Part shown: piece by piece, positions 30,278 through 39,754 of the stretch
How positions within the stretch are numbered: position 1 is the stretch's first letter
Layout of the letters: each line of letters opens with the position of its first letter
From: Neorhizobium sp.
Lineage (GTDB): Bacteria > Pseudomonadota > Alphaproteobacteria > Rhizobiales > Rhizobiaceae
Length of the DNA: 64,000 nucleotides
Assembly: GCA_028283725.1 (NCBI GenBank)
Contig: JAPWKC010000004.1
Location: 248,001-312,000 of the forward strand
Direction of reading: 5' to 3'
Notes under the pieces: model-generated
What the model saw: the letters and a program-made list of their open reading frames with translations, nothing else
Database searches by the model: none
What the model was told of the DNA's origin: nothing
Position numbers and translations under genes: made by a program

Positions 30278-30712
30278 TCAGCTGGCGATATAGGCCTTCA
30301 TCTGCTCGGCTTCCATCTCGACTTCCTGCATCCGTGACTTGACCACGTCGCCGATCGAGATGATGCCGGCAAGCTGGCCGTCCTTTTCCACGGGTACATG
30401 ACGGAAGCGCCCGGCGGTCATCATCGCCATCACTTCATCCACCGTCTGTTCGAGACGGCAGTGCTGGATCGTGGTCGTCATCACGGAGCGGACTGTCTCG
30501 CTCAACACGTCGCACCCGTGTTTGGCAATCGAACGGACGAGATCGCGCTCGGTGAAGATGCCGGCGATCCGCTGCTCGACACCGACGATGACGACGGCAC
30601 CGATCTTCTTTTCCTCCAGAATTTCGGCAACCTGCTGCAGGGTCTTGCTGGGATCGACGGCTACGACGGCATAGCCCTTGGCATCAAGCACGTTCTTGAC
30701 TGTTGTCGGCAT
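30278..30712 (-). CDS. Protein with two CBS domains
   Basis: 144 residues consisting almost only of a CBS pair (about 10-65 and 75-135), including GAVVIVGVEQRIAGIFTERD and FRHVPVEKDGQLAGIISIGD. CBS pairs bind adenosine ligands (AMP, ATP, SAM) and regulate a partner. No effector domain is present, so it would act in trans. The start ATG follows GAGGAG. It is next to a rhomboid gene on the same strand, 108 bases downstream of it. Confidence 0.93.
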   Translation of the reverse strand: MPTTVKNVLDAKGYAVVAVDPSKTLQQVAEILEEKKIGAVVIVGVEQRIAGIFTERDLVRSIAKHGCDVLSETVRSVMTTTIQHCRLEQTVDEVMAMMTAGRFRHVPVEKDGQLAGIISIGDVVKSRMQEVEMEAEQMKAYIAS

Positions 30713-30820
30713 GGTTTTCTCCTCTCAACCGTGAGAGTCGCGCCGACCAACGAGGCGAGCGGCGCGCCCCTCTGCACGAATAGAGAGTAGATCGGCTTCC
30801 AAACGAGATCAAGCGTGCGC

Positions 30821-31603
30821 TTATGCACGCGATGTCGCAGGTACCGGATCAAACAGCGCGAAGAGAAGGAAGCCGAAGAGGAAGCCGCCGATATGGGCAT
30901 CCCACGCGATTTCGCCGGCGCCACCGCCGACCAGCGGAATGCCGACCGCGATCAGCACGTTGCCGGCCAGCCACATGACGGTGAAGATGACAACGGTGCG
31001 GTTGCGGAACGCGCCCAGGATCGTCTGGCGCGGATAGAGATGGCCAAAGGTGCGGTCGTAGCCGCCGCGTTCGGGAAAGGCGAAACGGCAGGCAGCCCCC
31101 ATCAACGCCGAGACGACGCCCGAGGCGCCGATCAGCACCGTCTGTTCGCCCCAGTTCAGCGCCGCATGGAAGAAAGCGGCGGCTGCGGCAGACAATATCC
31201 AGAACAGGACATAACGCACCGTACCGATACGCCTTGCGACCGGCGCGCCGAAGGCTGCAAGCCAGAGCGCGTTGAAACCGACATGCTCGATCGACCCATG
31301 CAGCAGCGAATAGGTGACAGGCGTCCAGAGCCATTCGAGCCCCTGTGCCGATAGCGGATAGACATAGCGCAGCGGCGTGAAGGCAAACTCTATCAGGACT
31401 TCCGACTGCAGCCCCTCATCGAGGAGATAGGTGTCGATCACATAAATGCCGACGATGAGCAGAAGCGAAAGCATGAGGACGCCGGGCAAATTGAAGACCG
31501 GCTGCCGTTCCTCGTCCGCCGGTTCCGCCCTTGCGTCAACGGCTGGAGCGACAGCATCCCCGGCGTGAGCCTCCTCGTGCCGGCCCGACCTGTCTTCTTC
31601 CAT
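30821..31603 (-). CDS. Rhomboid family intramembrane serine protease
   Basis: About 260 residues from ATG 31603, with AAAGGG six bases before it (ATG 31609 is too close). An acidic cytoplasmic N-terminus is followed by six or more spans. Rhomboid motifs: LLHGSIEHVGFNALWL (His and Asn of the oxyanion site), GASGVVSALMG with the catalytic Ser, and AHIGGFLFGFL with the catalytic His. Substrate unknown. A longer frame reaching 31813 would add a random-looking leader. Confidence 0.9.
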   Translation of the reverse strand: MEEDRSGRHEEAHAGDAVAPAVDARAEPADEERQPVFNLPGVLMLSLLLIVGIYVIDTYLLDEGLQSEVLIEFAFTPLRYVYPLSAQGLEWLWTPVTYSLLHGSIEHVGFNALWLAAFGAPVARRIGTVRYVLFWILSAAAAAFFHAALNWGEQTVLIGASGVVSALMGAACRFAFPERGGYDRTFGHLYPRQTILGAFRNRTVVIFTVMWLAGNVLIAVGIPLVGGGAGEIAWDAHIGGFLFGFLLFALFDPVPATSRA

Positions 31604-31865
31604 TCGCATGCCCTTTCGTCTTCCAAGACCAAGAGACTTACAAGACCCGTTGCGGAAATGAAAGCACCGCGGAAACACGGTTTGGCGTGTCCCGGCGTGC
31701 GATCGGTGCCGTTTTCCGCCGGCCGAAGGCGCGCAGGCCGGGGCCCATCGCGACACGGCCACAAGGCGCCATGTTTCGGCCGCACTGACGACAAACAACC
31801 ACTCTTTAACCAAGAACCGGGGGCATCTGGCACGATTTTCGCTGGTCTATCCTCTTGAGGCGGGC

Positions 31866-32519
31866 ATGAGGCCCTCACCTGCATCGAAATGGAGCATAAC
31901 CAGAGGCATGCATAATCGCGCCAGCAGAGAGATATTCGACTACTGGGTCAGGCTCGCCGGAGAGCGGCCGGCACCGCTTCGCACCGAGATCGATCCGGTC
32001 GCCCTGCGCCGCTATCTGCCGCATCTGTTCATCGCCGCGACGGCGGATGGCAACGGCGACAGCGCCGGCCTGACCTTCCGGCTGGCGGGAACCCGCATCT
32101 GCGACATGTTCGGTCGGGAATTCCGCGGAGCGCCCTACGAGGACCTGTGGTTCGACGCGACCAACCGGCAACCCTTCGAGATTGCCGCCAATGCCATCCA
32201 GTACGAACGCCCGGTGCTGCTCGAAGTCCATGTCCTGCGGCCGGACGACGAACGGCCCTATGACCTTCTGCTGATGCCGATGCGTCCGCATGACGCAGGT
32301 TTCAGCGACCGCCTTCTCGGTGCACTCATGCCGCGCAGCGAGGCGCTTGCCGCCACTGCAACACCCGCTGCGGGGCTCGTGCTCGACCGCTGGACGTTTC
32401 TCGAACGCGATGGCGGCATCCCCGCCACGCCATCCTCGCCCGAGACAGGAGACGAACCGGCACGCCCGTCGCTTCTGTCCCGTTTGTGGCCGACGTCACT
32501 GACCGGTGGCCACCGCTAA
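31866..32519 (+). CDS. PAS_5 (DUF1457-type) domain protein
   Basis: 217 residues. The ATG at 31866 is preceded by TGAGG five bases upstream. The N-terminal 150 residues carry the pattern of the alphaproteobacterial PAS_5 family: IFDYWVRLAGERPAPLRTEI, a predicted sensor fold with TFRLAGTRICDMFG, and MPMRPHD. The C-terminal 60 residues are Pro/Thr/Ser-rich and probably unstructured. PAS domains sense small molecules or redox, but no output domain is present. No operon partner. Confidence 0.85.
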   Translation: MRPSPASKWSITRGMHNRASREIFDYWVRLAGERPAPLRTEIDPVALRRYLPHLFIAATADGNGDSAGLTFRLAGTRICDMFGREFRGAPYEDLWFDATNRQPFEIAANAIQYERPVLLEVHVLRPDDERPYDLLLMPMRPHDAGFSDRLLGALMPRSEALAATATPAAGLVLDRWTFLERDGGIPATPSSPETGDEPARPSLLSRLWPTSLTGGHR

Positions 32520-32650
32520 GTCATTCCGGCACGGATGCGGGCACTCACAAGCCCGACTGGCTCGTCAATCCTCGCATATCGCCACAACCTTATGTTAACA
32601 GCTGGATCTTAAGGTGAACGACCAGACAATATCAGAAAAGCCAGCGATCG

Positions 32651-33262
32651 ATGTTCAACTTCCAGTCGGCTCAGACGACCGCCTCCTCTGCCGCGCCCGC
32701 TCCGGGCGCGTTCCAGCGCGTGGGCATCAACGTCGCCGGCCGCCTGATGCTGGAAGATCATGAGGAATACACCTGCCAGGTGACGGACATGTCGCCCGGC
32801 GATGTCACCATCCTTTGCGTCGGACGCCCGCGCATGGACGAGAGGGTTATCGCCTATCTCGAACATATCGGCCGCCTCGAAGGCTATGTCCTCTCGGTCA
32901 ATCCCGCCGGCTTCGTCATGTCGATCACGGCGACCGAGCGCAAGCGCGAGAAACTCGCCGCGCAGCTGACCTGGATTGCCAACAAGCACGAACTCGGCCT
33001 GCCGGAAGACCGTCGCCATGACCGCCTGACGCCACGCCAGACCCGCTCGGAAATCGTTCTCGACGATGGCCGGCGCTATACCTGCCGGATCATGGACCTT
33101 TCCCTGTCGGGCGCCGCCATCGATATCGATATCCGGCCGGCCCTCGGCACGCCGATCAAGCTCGGCCATATGCGCGGGCGCGTCGTGCGTCACTTCATGG
33201 AAGGCGTCGCCATCGAGTTCAGCTCGGTGCAGTCACGCGAGACCCTAACGGAATTCCTCTAA
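32651..33262 (+). CDS. Tandem PilZ-domain protein
   Basis: 203 residues with two PilZ-like domains (about 22-95 and 120-195). The second has the c-di-GMP signature: RRHDR (RxxxR) and DLSLSGAA (D/NxSxxG). The first is degenerate: DMSPGD replaces DxSxxG and no clear RxxxR precedes it. PilZ proteins bind cyclic di-GMP and alter motility, polysaccharide or envelope activity. Here it stands alone on the plus strand, before the BTLCP peptidase cluster. Confidence 0.85.
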   Translation: MFNFQSAQTTASSAAPAPGAFQRVGINVAGRLMLEDHEEYTCQVTDMSPGDVTILCVGRPRMDERVIAYLEHIGRLEGYVLSVNPAGFVMSITATERKREKLAAQLTWIANKHELGLPEDRRHDRLTPRQTRSEIVLDDGRRYTCRIMDLSLSGAAIDIDIRPALGTPIKLGHMRGRVVRHFMEGVAIEFSSVQSRETLTEFL

Positions 33263-33859
33263 GCGACGACGGCGAAAGCCCAAACCGCCATACCGCTGAC
33301 GAACGCGCCTCGGCCACTCGGCCCATAACGCCTTGCATCCGCCGCACCTCGAAATCCGTCAGCAAACCGACGAAAATCTCATTTCAGTACTGTCGCATTG
33401 CGATGCGGTCCCGCTTCGGGACAGCACAATGCGGTATTTTCCGCTTTCCGCGCCGAACGCGGTCCGAAAAAATGTCTCTTTTCGAGAATTATTTTTGACG
33501 CCTCTCGCGTGATGCAGGCGCAAAACATGGCCTTCGAGCCGTCTCCACCCGTGTTTCGATGCATCGTGCCCGTCATGGCAGGCGGTTGGCCGTTTACCTT
33601 GTGGAGGCGCCCGCTGACCACAGCCCGTCCACAACCCCTTGCCTGATAGCCGTTTCCGTCCCGAGCCACGTCTGGGCGTATTGCCTGTCGAGCCGCCAAA
33701 TCTTAACGCACAGCCCCGCATTTTAGGCGAATTTTCTGCGCATTCGATGCGTATTCTCATCAAATTCGATTAGAATAAGCATTTGATTTTACTTCGCTAT
33801 TTTGCTGTCGCTCAAAAGGTTGATGGCATTGTCCTCCCAACAACGGGGAGACAAGAAAA
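33263..33859. other. About 600 bases without a supported gene
   Basis: Between the PilZ gene and the BTLCP peptidase gene. Open frames here (33398-33646 plus, 33359-33763 minus) are arginine/proline-rich or have no ribosome-binding site, so I reject them. The right end (33730-33825) is markedly AT-rich (TTTGATTTTACTTCGCTATT) and probably holds the peptidase promoter. No hairpin or repeat is obvious. A small RNA is possible but not supported. Confidence 0.4.
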
Positions 33860-34480
33860 ATGAACAACCGTCAGGGACTTGGCTTCGCAATCGCGACCGC
33901 CGTATTTGCACTTTCGTCCATCGCACAGTCGTTTGCGATGAACCTCGACAATGGCGGCGCCATGCGCGTTCTCGGTCCGGCCACCCAGCCGATCGGCCAT
34001 TACGAATTCTGCAAGATCTATCAGAGCGAATGCGCCAAGACCTATAGCGATCAGGGGCCGCTCGGACTGAACGAAGACAAGTGGCGCACGCTGCTCGACG
34101 TCAACTACACGGTCAACACGACGATCAAGCCGATGACTGACATGGAACTCTATGGCGTCGAGGAAAAGTGGGCCTACCCGACCTATGCCGGCGACTGTGA
34201 GGACTACGTTCTCCTGAAGCGCAAGATGCTGATGCAGAAGGGTTTCCATCCGTCCGACCTCTTGATCACCGTCGTGCTGCAGCCGAATGGCGAAGGCCAT
34301 GCGGTGCTGACCGTGCGCACCGATCGCGGCGACTTCGTTCTCGACAACATGCGCAACAAGGTTCTGCTCTGGGCCGACACGGAATATACCTACCTCAAGC
34401 GCCAGGCCAATGACGATCCGGGCCGCTGGGTCAAGCTTCAGGATGGCCGCACCATGGCCGTCGGCAGCGTCACCAAGTAA
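33860..34480 (+). CDS. Bacterial transglutaminase-like cysteine peptidase (BTLCP family)
   Basis: 206 residues. Residues 1-27 are a signal peptide ending SFAMN. The catalytic triad of the family is visible: Cys113 in AGDCEDYV, His147 in GEGHAVLT and Asp162 in FVLDNM. Members such as LapG cleave periplasmic adhesins under c-di-GMP control, but no LapD or large adhesin gene is nearby. The role here is therefore only inferred to be periplasmic proteolysis. ATG with GGGGAG further upstream. Confidence 0.9.
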   Translation: MNNRQGLGFAIATAVFALSSIAQSFAMNLDNGGAMRVLGPATQPIGHYEFCKIYQSECAKTYSDQGPLGLNEDKWRTLLDVNYTVNTTIKPMTDMELYGVEEKWAYPTYAGDCEDYVLLKRKMLMQKGFHPSDLLITVVLQPNGEGHAVLTVRTDRGDFVLDNMRNKVLLWADTEYTYLKRQANDDPGRWVKLQDGRTMAVGSVTK

Positions 34481-34635
34481 CGGCAGCCCCATGCCCAAAT
34501 TAACTGCAGATTAACCATCCTTAACGATACTGCCGTCATCCCCGTGGCGGCGGTATCTTGCGTTTTGCGCCCGCCATCAGGGCACGCTCCGACGCGCAAG
34601 CCGGAGCCAGCGCAACGGCCAGAACGGAGCCGACC

Positions 34636-35397
34636 ATGGCAGCCCACCTCCCCGCCTCGGACGAGGATCAGGAACGCCCGCTCATCTCCAACCGGTTCGT
34701 TTTGCGCCTGACGATTGCGATTGCCATCATCGCCTGCCTGACGGTCGCGATCGGCATCGGCGGCCAATGGTTCGGTGGCAGGATCGCCCTTGCCGGCCAT
34801 ACGGAAAGCACGGCGCCACTGTCCATCGAGATCGGCCAGGACAGGCTTGCCATTCCGGCCAACACGATCCGCTTTCCCGAACAGCGCCGTGACGGCCAGA
34901 CCGAACGGCTCGACATCTACCTCACATGGCCGGAAATGCAGGGATACAGCCGCGCCGAACGGCTGCGGTTCGACGACGTGACCCAGCCTTCGTCTTTGAT
35001 TTTCCTGCAAATGTCGGAGGGGACGATGTCACGCGACATGTCCGGCCGGCTCTCCCCCATCTACGCCAGGCTGTTCGAAGGCCAGCCGGAACAGGGACCT
35101 TCCGGGCTCACCCTGCACCGCCTGCGCAAGGATAGCGGCTACGGTTCCGAAGTGGTGCTGACCGGGCCTGAAAAGGGTGCCGATACCTATGTCGTCCGCT
35201 GCCTCCTGCCAGCCGCCGGTGAGGCCGCCACCAGCAGCGACTGCCAGCGCGACGTGCTTGCCGGCGACAATCTGTCGGTCCTCTACCGATTCTCCTCCAG
35301 CCAACTGAAGGACTGGCAGAGAATCGATATCGAGGTTCACGCTTTCGTCAGAAACCACCTCGCAGACACCACGCAGATCCCCGCAAAAGGCCGGTAA
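34636..35397 (+). CDS. Single-span membrane protein of unknown function
   Basis: 253 residues from ATG 34636, with GGAG six bases before it. A cytoplasmic N-terminus of about 25 residues precedes one membrane segment (LTIAIAIIACLTVAIGIGG, about residues 27-45), and about 200 residues follow outside the membrane. These include PANTIRFPEQRR and DIYLTWPEMQGY segments and a cysteine pair (VRCLLPAAG, SSDCQRDV) that may form a disulfide. I recall similar rhizobial conserved proteins but no function. It lies between the peptidase and the D,D-carboxypeptidase genes. Confidence 0.75.
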   Translation: MAAHLPASDEDQERPLISNRFVLRLTIAIAIIACLTVAIGIGGQWFGGRIALAGHTESTAPLSIEIGQDRLAIPANTIRFPEQRRDGQTERLDIYLTWPEMQGYSRAERLRFDDVTQPSSLIFLQMSEGTMSRDMSGRLSPIYARLFEGQPEQGPSGLTLHRLRKDSGYGSEVVLTGPEKGADTYVVRCLLPAAGEAATSSDCQRDVLAGDNLSVLYRFSSSQLKDWQRIDIEVHAFVRNHLADTTQIPAKGR

Positions 35398-35535
35398 AAC
35401 CTCGCTAAAATGCCATTCACACCGTCAACCGGCCGTTCATCATAAACGACTTGGTAACGCTATCCCCCTACATTGGCTGGCAACGGTCGCAAGGGGACGG
35501 TGACCGGAAGTAATTACAAACATCATGCAAAAGCG

Positions 35536-36993
35536 ATGAGTGCGGCAGTGTCGAACAGCATGTTCTCCATTGGACACAAAAAAAGTGTCATGGCGGTTCC
35601 GGGGCGTTTCCTCGGTTATATCCTTTCTTTGTCTATGGCCTTCTCGCTGGTGGCGGCACCTGCGCAGGCACGGGCATCGAGCGGCGGCCCGAAATTCGCG
35701 GGTATCGTCGTCGATGCGCGGACCGGCAAGGTTCTCTATGGCGAGGATCCTGATGGCCTGCGCTATCCGGCGTCTCTCACCAAGATGATGACGCTGTACA
35801 TGACGTTCGAGGCGCTTGAGGCTCATCGTTTCAGCGTCGACACGCTCGTCCCCGTTTCCGCACATGCGGCCGGCCAGGCGCCGACCAAGCTCGGCGTCCG
35901 CCCAGGTGGCAAGGTGACTGTCGATCAGGCCATCCGCGCCATCGTCACCCGCTCGGCCAACGACATGGCGACCGCGCTCGGTGAAATGGTCGCCGGCGGC
36001 TCGGAGGATCGTTTTGCCCAGATGATGACGGCCAAGGCCCGTGCACTCGGCATGACACGCACCACCTATCGCAATGCAAACGGCCTGCCGAACACGGCGC
36101 AGATGACGACGGCCCGCGACCAGGCACGCCTCGGCATCGCGCTGCGCCAGCATTTCCCGCAGTATTACGGCTATTTCTCGATCCGCAGCTTCACGTTCGG
36201 CAAGCAGTATATCGGCAACCACAACCATCTCGTCGGAACCGTTCCGGGCGTCGATGGCATCAAGACAGGCTACACCCGTGCTGCCGGCAGCAATCTTGCG
36301 ACATCGGTCAAGATCGACGGTCGTTCGATGGTGGCCGTCGTGCTCGGCGGCCGGACAAGCGCTGCCCGTGACGCGACCATGCGCAAGCTGGTGGCCGAAT
36401 ATCTGCCGAAGGCATCCCGTGGCGGCGAGACCAACCTGATCTCCGCCGTCGCTCCGCCGCCGGCACCGGTCGCCCCCGTCCGTTCCGTTCCGGCCGTTGC
36501 AGCAGAAACCTCCGACGTTCGCGAAGTCGCAGGCCTCGGCCTGCCGGATAGCGGCCCGGTTCCGAGCGCCCGTTACGAGGAAGCCTCGACCAGCGCCTAT
36601 GCCGGGGAATCGGCCCGCAAGCGTTCGGCTGCCGAGGCACTGGAAACGGCCATGGCCGGCTCACCTGCCGCCAAGCGTGCCGCAAAGAGCCAGCGTGCCG
36701 ACAGCGTCGACGACGTGACGACCGCCTCCACTTCGGGCCGCGACATGTCGGGCTGGGTGATCCAGATCGGCGCTTCGCCGAGCCAGAAGATGGCACTCGA
36801 CCTGCTGCAGGATGCCCAGGACAAGGGTGGCCGGGCCTTGCGCACGGCGAAGCCTTACACGGTTGCCTTCAACAGCAACGGTTCGCAGGTCTACCGGGCC
36901 CGCTTCGGCGGCTTCGATGACCAGAAGGCCGCGGTCGAGGCCTGCAGCGCATTGAAGAAGAAAGGCGTCAGCTGCTGGGCTTCGGCACAGTAA
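35536..36993 (+). CDS. D-alanyl-D-alanine carboxypeptidase with C-terminal SPOR domain
   Basis: About 485 residues from ATG 35536; later in-frame ATGs (for example 35590) are equally possible starts of the signal peptide ending AAPAQARAS. The S11 boxes are intact: SLTKM (SxxK), RSANDM (SxN) and GIKTGYT (KTG). The enzyme should trim D-Ala from peptidoglycan stem peptides in the periplasm. A long Ala/Pro/Ser-rich linker leads to a SPOR domain (about the last 75 residues, WVIQIGASPSQK...), which binds denuded septal glycan. That suggests a division-site role. Compare the degenerate homologue at 2342-3520. Confidence 0.92.
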   Translation: MSAAVSNSMFSIGHKKSVMAVPGRFLGYILSLSMAFSLVAAPAQARASSGGPKFAGIVVDARTGKVLYGEDPDGLRYPASLTKMMTLYMTFEALEAHRFSVDTLVPVSAHAAGQAPTKLGVRPGGKVTVDQAIRAIVTRSANDMATALGEMVAGGSEDRFAQMMTAKARALGMTRTTYRNANGLPNTAQMTTARDQARLGIALRQHFPQYYGYFSIRSFTFGKQYIGNHNHLVGTVPGVDGIKTGYTRAAGSNLATSVKIDGRSMVAVVLGGRTSAARDATMRKLVAEYLPKASRGGETNLISAVAPPPAPVAPVRSVPAVAAETSDVREVAGLGLPDSGPVPSARYEEASTSAYAGESARKRSAAEALETAMAGSPAAKRAAKSQRADSVDDVTTASTSGRDMSGWVIQIGASPSQKMALDLLQDAQDKGGRALRTAKPYTVAFNSNGSQVYRARFGGFDDQKAAVEACSALKKKGVSCWASAQ

Positions 36994-37102
36994 CGACGAC
37001 GATCCGGGCGGCCCGCAGCGTTTGCAGGGCCGTCTTTGCCACCTGCCGCGGCGCTTCAACGGCGCGGTGAAATCTCGAATGTAATGTGTAACGGGGTTTC
37101 CG

Positions 37103-37414
37103 ATGGGAATGAACGAAAACGGTGCGGATACGTTTGGTCCCGCACGCAGCCAGAGGGCAAGGGGCATCGCGCTCAACCCTCTTCACGAGGCAGCCATGCG
37201 ACTTGCCGGTATGGGCATGAACGGTCTTGGAATAGGTGGTCTGGGAATGGGCGGCTTGGGTATCAGCAAGTCACGCGAAAAGACCAAGGATCTGGTGACG
37301 ATGCTTCTGAGCCATGGTGCGCGCGCCTGGCGTCACTCCCAGCCGGAAGCGAAGATCCATCTCCATGTGACGTCGCGTGCCGGCCGTTCGCCGGTTCGCA
37401 TCAAACTGCGCTGA
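37103..37414 (+). CDS. Hypothetical protein with a Gly/Met/Leu-rich repeat
   Basis: 103 residues starting MGMNENGADTFGPARSQR. Residues 36-54 are a repetitive glycine stretch (GMGMNGLGIGGLGMGGLGI) with a GxGxxGLG rhythm. A basic C-terminal region (about 60-103) contains SHGARAWRHSQPEAKIHLHV. No signal peptide or known domain. The ribosome-binding site is weak (GGGG, six-base spacer). Possibly a small nucleic-acid-binding or membrane-associated peptide; the repeat could also be a chance feature of a real short gene. Confidence 0.5.
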   Translation: MGMNENGADTFGPARSQRARGIALNPLHEAAMRLAGMGMNGLGIGGLGMGGLGISKSREKTKDLVTMLLSHGARAWRHSQPEAKIHLHVTSRAGRSPVRIKLR

Positions 37415-37417
37415 TTT

Positions 37418-37855
37418 TCAGAGCAGGCCGAGTTCGGCCAGTTCGCGCCTCAAATCTTCGGGAAGCGCCGTGACGTCTTCGCCCATTCCGGCGAGATCGC
37501 GCGGCGCTTCTTCCGTTTTGAGATACCGCCATCCCTGGAAGGGACGCTTGGGCTGCGGCGCCGTCTCGATCACCTCGGGGCCGAGCACCAGGTCGCAACG
37601 CTGGATGCCGTCGCCGCCGGTAAAGGTGGTGATGTCGAGAAGCTTCTGGCGGGCCGAGACCTGCCCCTTGATCACCCAGTAGAGCGAGCCGCCTTCAAGC
37701 AGTTCCTCGATACGTTTCGGCATCATGCGGGTCGTATGGGTGCTGTGCGGCTCAAGGCCGGCTGCGATCGCCGACAGAGACCGCTGGGCCACCCATTCGC
37801 GTAGATCGTCGATACTGTCTGCACCGACGCAGAGCTTGATGAGATGAAGAGCCAT
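37418..37855 (-). CDS. DUF1489 protein
   Basis: 145 residues, a conserved alphaproteobacterial cytoplasmic family (MALHLIKLCVGADSIDDL at the start, then HTTRMMPKR and GGSLYWVIKG). Its conserved core near DLVLGPEVIETAPQPKRPFQ suggests a folded globular domain, but the function is unknown. The frame ends four bases from the preceding plus-strand gene, so the two are convergent. It is divergent from nothing: sdaA lies upstream on the same strand. Confidence 0.88.
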   Translation of the reverse strand: MALHLIKLCVGADSIDDLREWVAQRSLSAIAAGLEPHSTHTTRMMPKRIEELLEGGSLYWVIKGQVSARQKLLDITTFTGGDGIQRCDLVLGPEVIETAPQPKRPFQGWRYLKTEEAPRDLAGMGEDVTALPEDLRRELAELGLL

Positions 37856-37958
37856 GCTCTTTCTTCAAGACCCAAAGCCGCACAAGGTCAAGTCACGCCT
37901 CGCAGGCTCTGCTTGTCCTCCACAGCGGCGCAAAGAAAGGCGTGCGGGTTTTCGCGGC

Positions 37959-39359
37959 TCAGCATTCCACGACGTTGACGGCGAGGCCACCGGTGGAGGT
38001 TTCCTTGTATTTCTCGCTCATGTCGTTGCCGGTCTGGCGCATGGTCTCGATACAGGCGTCGAGCGGCACGAAATGGGTGCCGTCGCCCTTGATGGCGAGC
38101 GAGGCCGCCGTCACCGCCTTGACGGCGCCGAGCGCATTACGCTCGATGCACGGTACCTGCACGAGGCCGGCGATCGGATCGCAGGTCATGCCGAGATGAT
38201 GTTCGAGCGCGATCTCGGCGGCATTCTCGATCTGCTCGGGAGAGCCGCCAAGCACTGCGGCAAGCCCCGCCGCCGCCATCGCGGCCGCCGAGCCCACCTC
38301 GCCCTGACAGCCGACTTCGGCGCCGGAGATCGATGCGTTGTGCTTGATGATGCCGCCGATGGCGGCCGCCGTCAGGAGGAAATTGCGGACATCCTCGTCC
38401 GTCGCATCGTCATGAAAATGCAGGTAGTAGCGGATCGTCGCCGGGATGACGCCGGCCGCGCCGTTGGTCGGCGCGGTGACGACGCGACCGCCGCCGGCAT
38501 TCTCCTCGTTGACCGCCATCGCATAGACAGAGAGCCAGTCGTTGGCGAGAAGCGGGTTGAGCCGGTTGGAACGCCATTCGGCATTCAGCTTGTCATGGAT
38601 GTCGCGTGCCCGGCGCTTGACCTTCAGGCCGCCCGGCATGATGCCATCGACCTTGAGGCCGCGATCGATACAGTTCTTCATCGCGGCCCAGATGCCATCA
38701 AGCCCGGCGTCGAGTTCTTCGGCGCTCATCTTCGTAAGCTCATTGGCGCGCTTCATCTGGGCGATCGTCAGGCCGGCGGCGCGCGACATGTCGAGCATCT
38801 GTTTGGCCGAAGCGAAGGGATAGGGCACGCGGTCGGCGCTTGCGGTCTTCTTCTGCGCCCGCATGGCCTCCAGTTCCGTATCGGTGACGACGAAGCCGCC
38901 GCCGATCGAATAGTAGATCCGTTTCAGAAGCAGGCGGCCGTCATGGTCGTAGGCGGCAAAGCTCATGCCGTTGGCATGGCCGGGCAGCGGCTGCTTCTTG
39001 TCGAAGATCAGGTCGGTCTCCGGCTTGAAATCGTAGGCGGGATGGCCCTGCGGCGTCACCTTGCCGGTGCGCTCCACGGTGGCGATGACCTCATCCATGC
39101 GGTCGGGATCGACGCTATGCGGCTCCTCGCCCATCAGGCCGAGGATGACCGCCCTGCCCGTACCGTGACCGATGCCGGTGAAGGCGAGCGAGCCGTGCAG
39201 GCTGACCTTCAGCGCCGAGACGTGGGCGCCGGCCGGACGCGGCCATTCGCTCGACAGGATGAGCGCCAGAAAACGCGTGGCGGCCGACATCGGCCCCATC
39301 GTGTGGGAACTCGAAGGGCCGATGCCGATCTTGAAGACGTCGAAGACGGAGAGAAACAT
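37959..39359 (-). CDS. sdaA: L-serine ammonia-lyase (iron-sulfur type)
   Basis: Deaminates L-serine to pyruvate. The 466-residue single-chain enzyme starts at ATG 39359 ([19 protein letters not shown]), preceded by AGGACGC; a longer frame to 39425 is unlikely. The beta-like N-terminal domain has [10 protein letters not shown]. The alpha domain carries the cysteines proposed to ligate the oxygen-sensitive 4Fe-4S cluster ([22 protein letters not shown]). Monocistronic. Confidence 0.95.
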   Translation of the reverse strand: MFLSVFDVFKIGIGPSSSHTMGPMSAATRFLALILSSEWPRPAGAHVSALKVSLHGSLAFTGIGHGTGRAVILGLMGEEPHSVDPDRMDEVIATVERTGKVTPQGHPAYDFKPETDLIFDKKQPLPGHANGMSFAAYDHDGRLLLKRIYYSIGGGFVVTDTELEAMRAQKKTASADRVPYPFASAKQMLDMSRAAGLTIAQMKRANELTKMSAEELDAGLDGIWAAMKNCIDRGLKVDGIMPGGLKVKRRARDIHDKLNAEWRSNRLNPLLANDWLSVYAMAVNEENAGGGRVVTAPTNGAAGVIPATIRYYLHFHDDATDEDVRNFLLTAAAIGGIIKHNASISGAEVGCQGEVGSAAAMAAAGLAAVLGGSPEQIENAAEIALEHHLGMTCDPIAGLVQVPCIERNALGAVKAVTAASLAIKGDGTHFVPLDACIETMRQTGNDMSEKYKETSTGGLAVNVVEC

Positions 39360-39754
39360 GGAAGCGTCCTGATCCGTGGCATCAAGCCACGCGGTGTTCT
39401 GTTGTGATGCTCTGTTATCCAGCATCCGAGGCTAGGCCAATCCGCGGCCTTACCCATGCGGCGGCCCGACATTCCATTTCATGGCCGCGACATCGCCGCG
39501 CTATCGCGACGAGATGGCCGCGACGACGCTTGCCCATGATAGGGGTCGGCTGCGGCCGGATTGCGACGCGCTCATACCATGCCCCCGCATCATGACAAGC
39601 GGAACATTGACCATGAACATTCCCGCGCCGTCACCGCAAGCAAAGCTGCGTCGACGAGGTCCATGGAGACGCGCAGCGACGAGGCAAGGCTTGCCGTTGC
39701 CTCAGAAACAAAGCAAGAGAGACGGATGTTACGGTTTCTGATCCGGCAGGCACC
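39360..39754. other. Upstream region of sdaA and of the DUF599 gene
   Basis: Nearly 400 bases between divergent genes, probably holding both promoters. The short open frames here lack ribosome-binding sites and look random. I see no clear operator, hairpin or repeat. Nothing further supported. Confidence 0.4.

Noticed and set aside
33359..33763. Minus-strand 134-residue frame in the long gap before the BTLCP gene
   Set aside because: Arg/Gly/Lys-rich random composition, no ribosome-binding site or family match.
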